This document shows positions 5,757 to 5,774 of a DNA stretch of 5,774 bases, in pieces. The notes under the pieces are model-generated. The model was not told the origin of the DNA. It searched no databases and saw only the letters and a program-made list of their open reading frames with translations. The translations under genes and the position numbers were made by a program. Positions within the stretch are counted from its first letter, which is position 1, and each line of letters starts with the position of its first letter. Source of the stretch: Candidatus Gastranaerophilales bacterium (GTDB lineage Bacteria > Cyanobacteriota > Vampirovibrionia > Gastranaerophilales > Gastranaerophilaceae); contig CANQOM010000106.1 of assembly GCA_947625445.1 (NCBI GenBank), positions 1 to 5,774 on the forward strand. Reading direction: 5' to 3'.

Positions 5757-5774
5757 TATTAATATAACAATGTG

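Overview
The window is an AT-rich stretch (roughly 30% GC by eye, not counted) of bacterial chromosome. It carries seven protein-coding genes or gene remnants and no RNA genes, insertion sequences, CRISPR array or phage genes that I can see. TGA is not used as a stop by any of them (five TAA, two TAG), and the standard code reads cleanly. The gene style suggests a low-GC, host-associated lineage: a response regulator fused to a STAS domain, a Pro/Gln/Asn-rich protein with a HEAT-like tail, and a small hydrophobic protein of unknown family. My best guess is Gastranaerophilales/Vampirovibrionia ('Melainabacteria'). That is recognition by style, not proof.

Left part (1-2663, minus strand): three closely packed genes read right to left as one likely operon. 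First is an exported, single-pass membrane protein of unknown function with an AMIN-like outer domain (1491-2663). Two bases later comes a family-1 solute-binding protein of the sugar-binding type (256-1488). Its stop overlaps, as TAATG, the start of an NCS2 purine/uracil-type permease that breaks off after about 75 recognisable residues (17-256). No ABC permease or ATPase partner is present. Inside the first gene, on its own transcript strand, is a textbook-looking terminator hairpin that shares an arm with a competing hairpin.

Middle (2664-4219): a 220-bp divergent spacer has plausible promoters in both directions. The plus-strand gene encodes a REC-STAS protein (2884-3798), which combines a phosphorylatable receiver with an anti-sigma-antagonist-like output domain. 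It converges on rpiB (3785-4219, minus), ribose-5-phosphate isomerase B. The two reading frames overlap by 14 bp, and both stop codons lie inside an A-tract/stem/T-tract inverted repeat that looks like a bidirectional terminator.

Right part (4220-5774): a 252-bp spacer divides rpiB from a plus-strand pair that is probably co-transcribed. The first is the disordered/HEAT-like protein (4472-5245; I reject an upstream TTG start). The second, 25 bp on, is the small hydrophobic protein (5271-5756). Both are of unknown function and may begin a longer cluster beyond the window.
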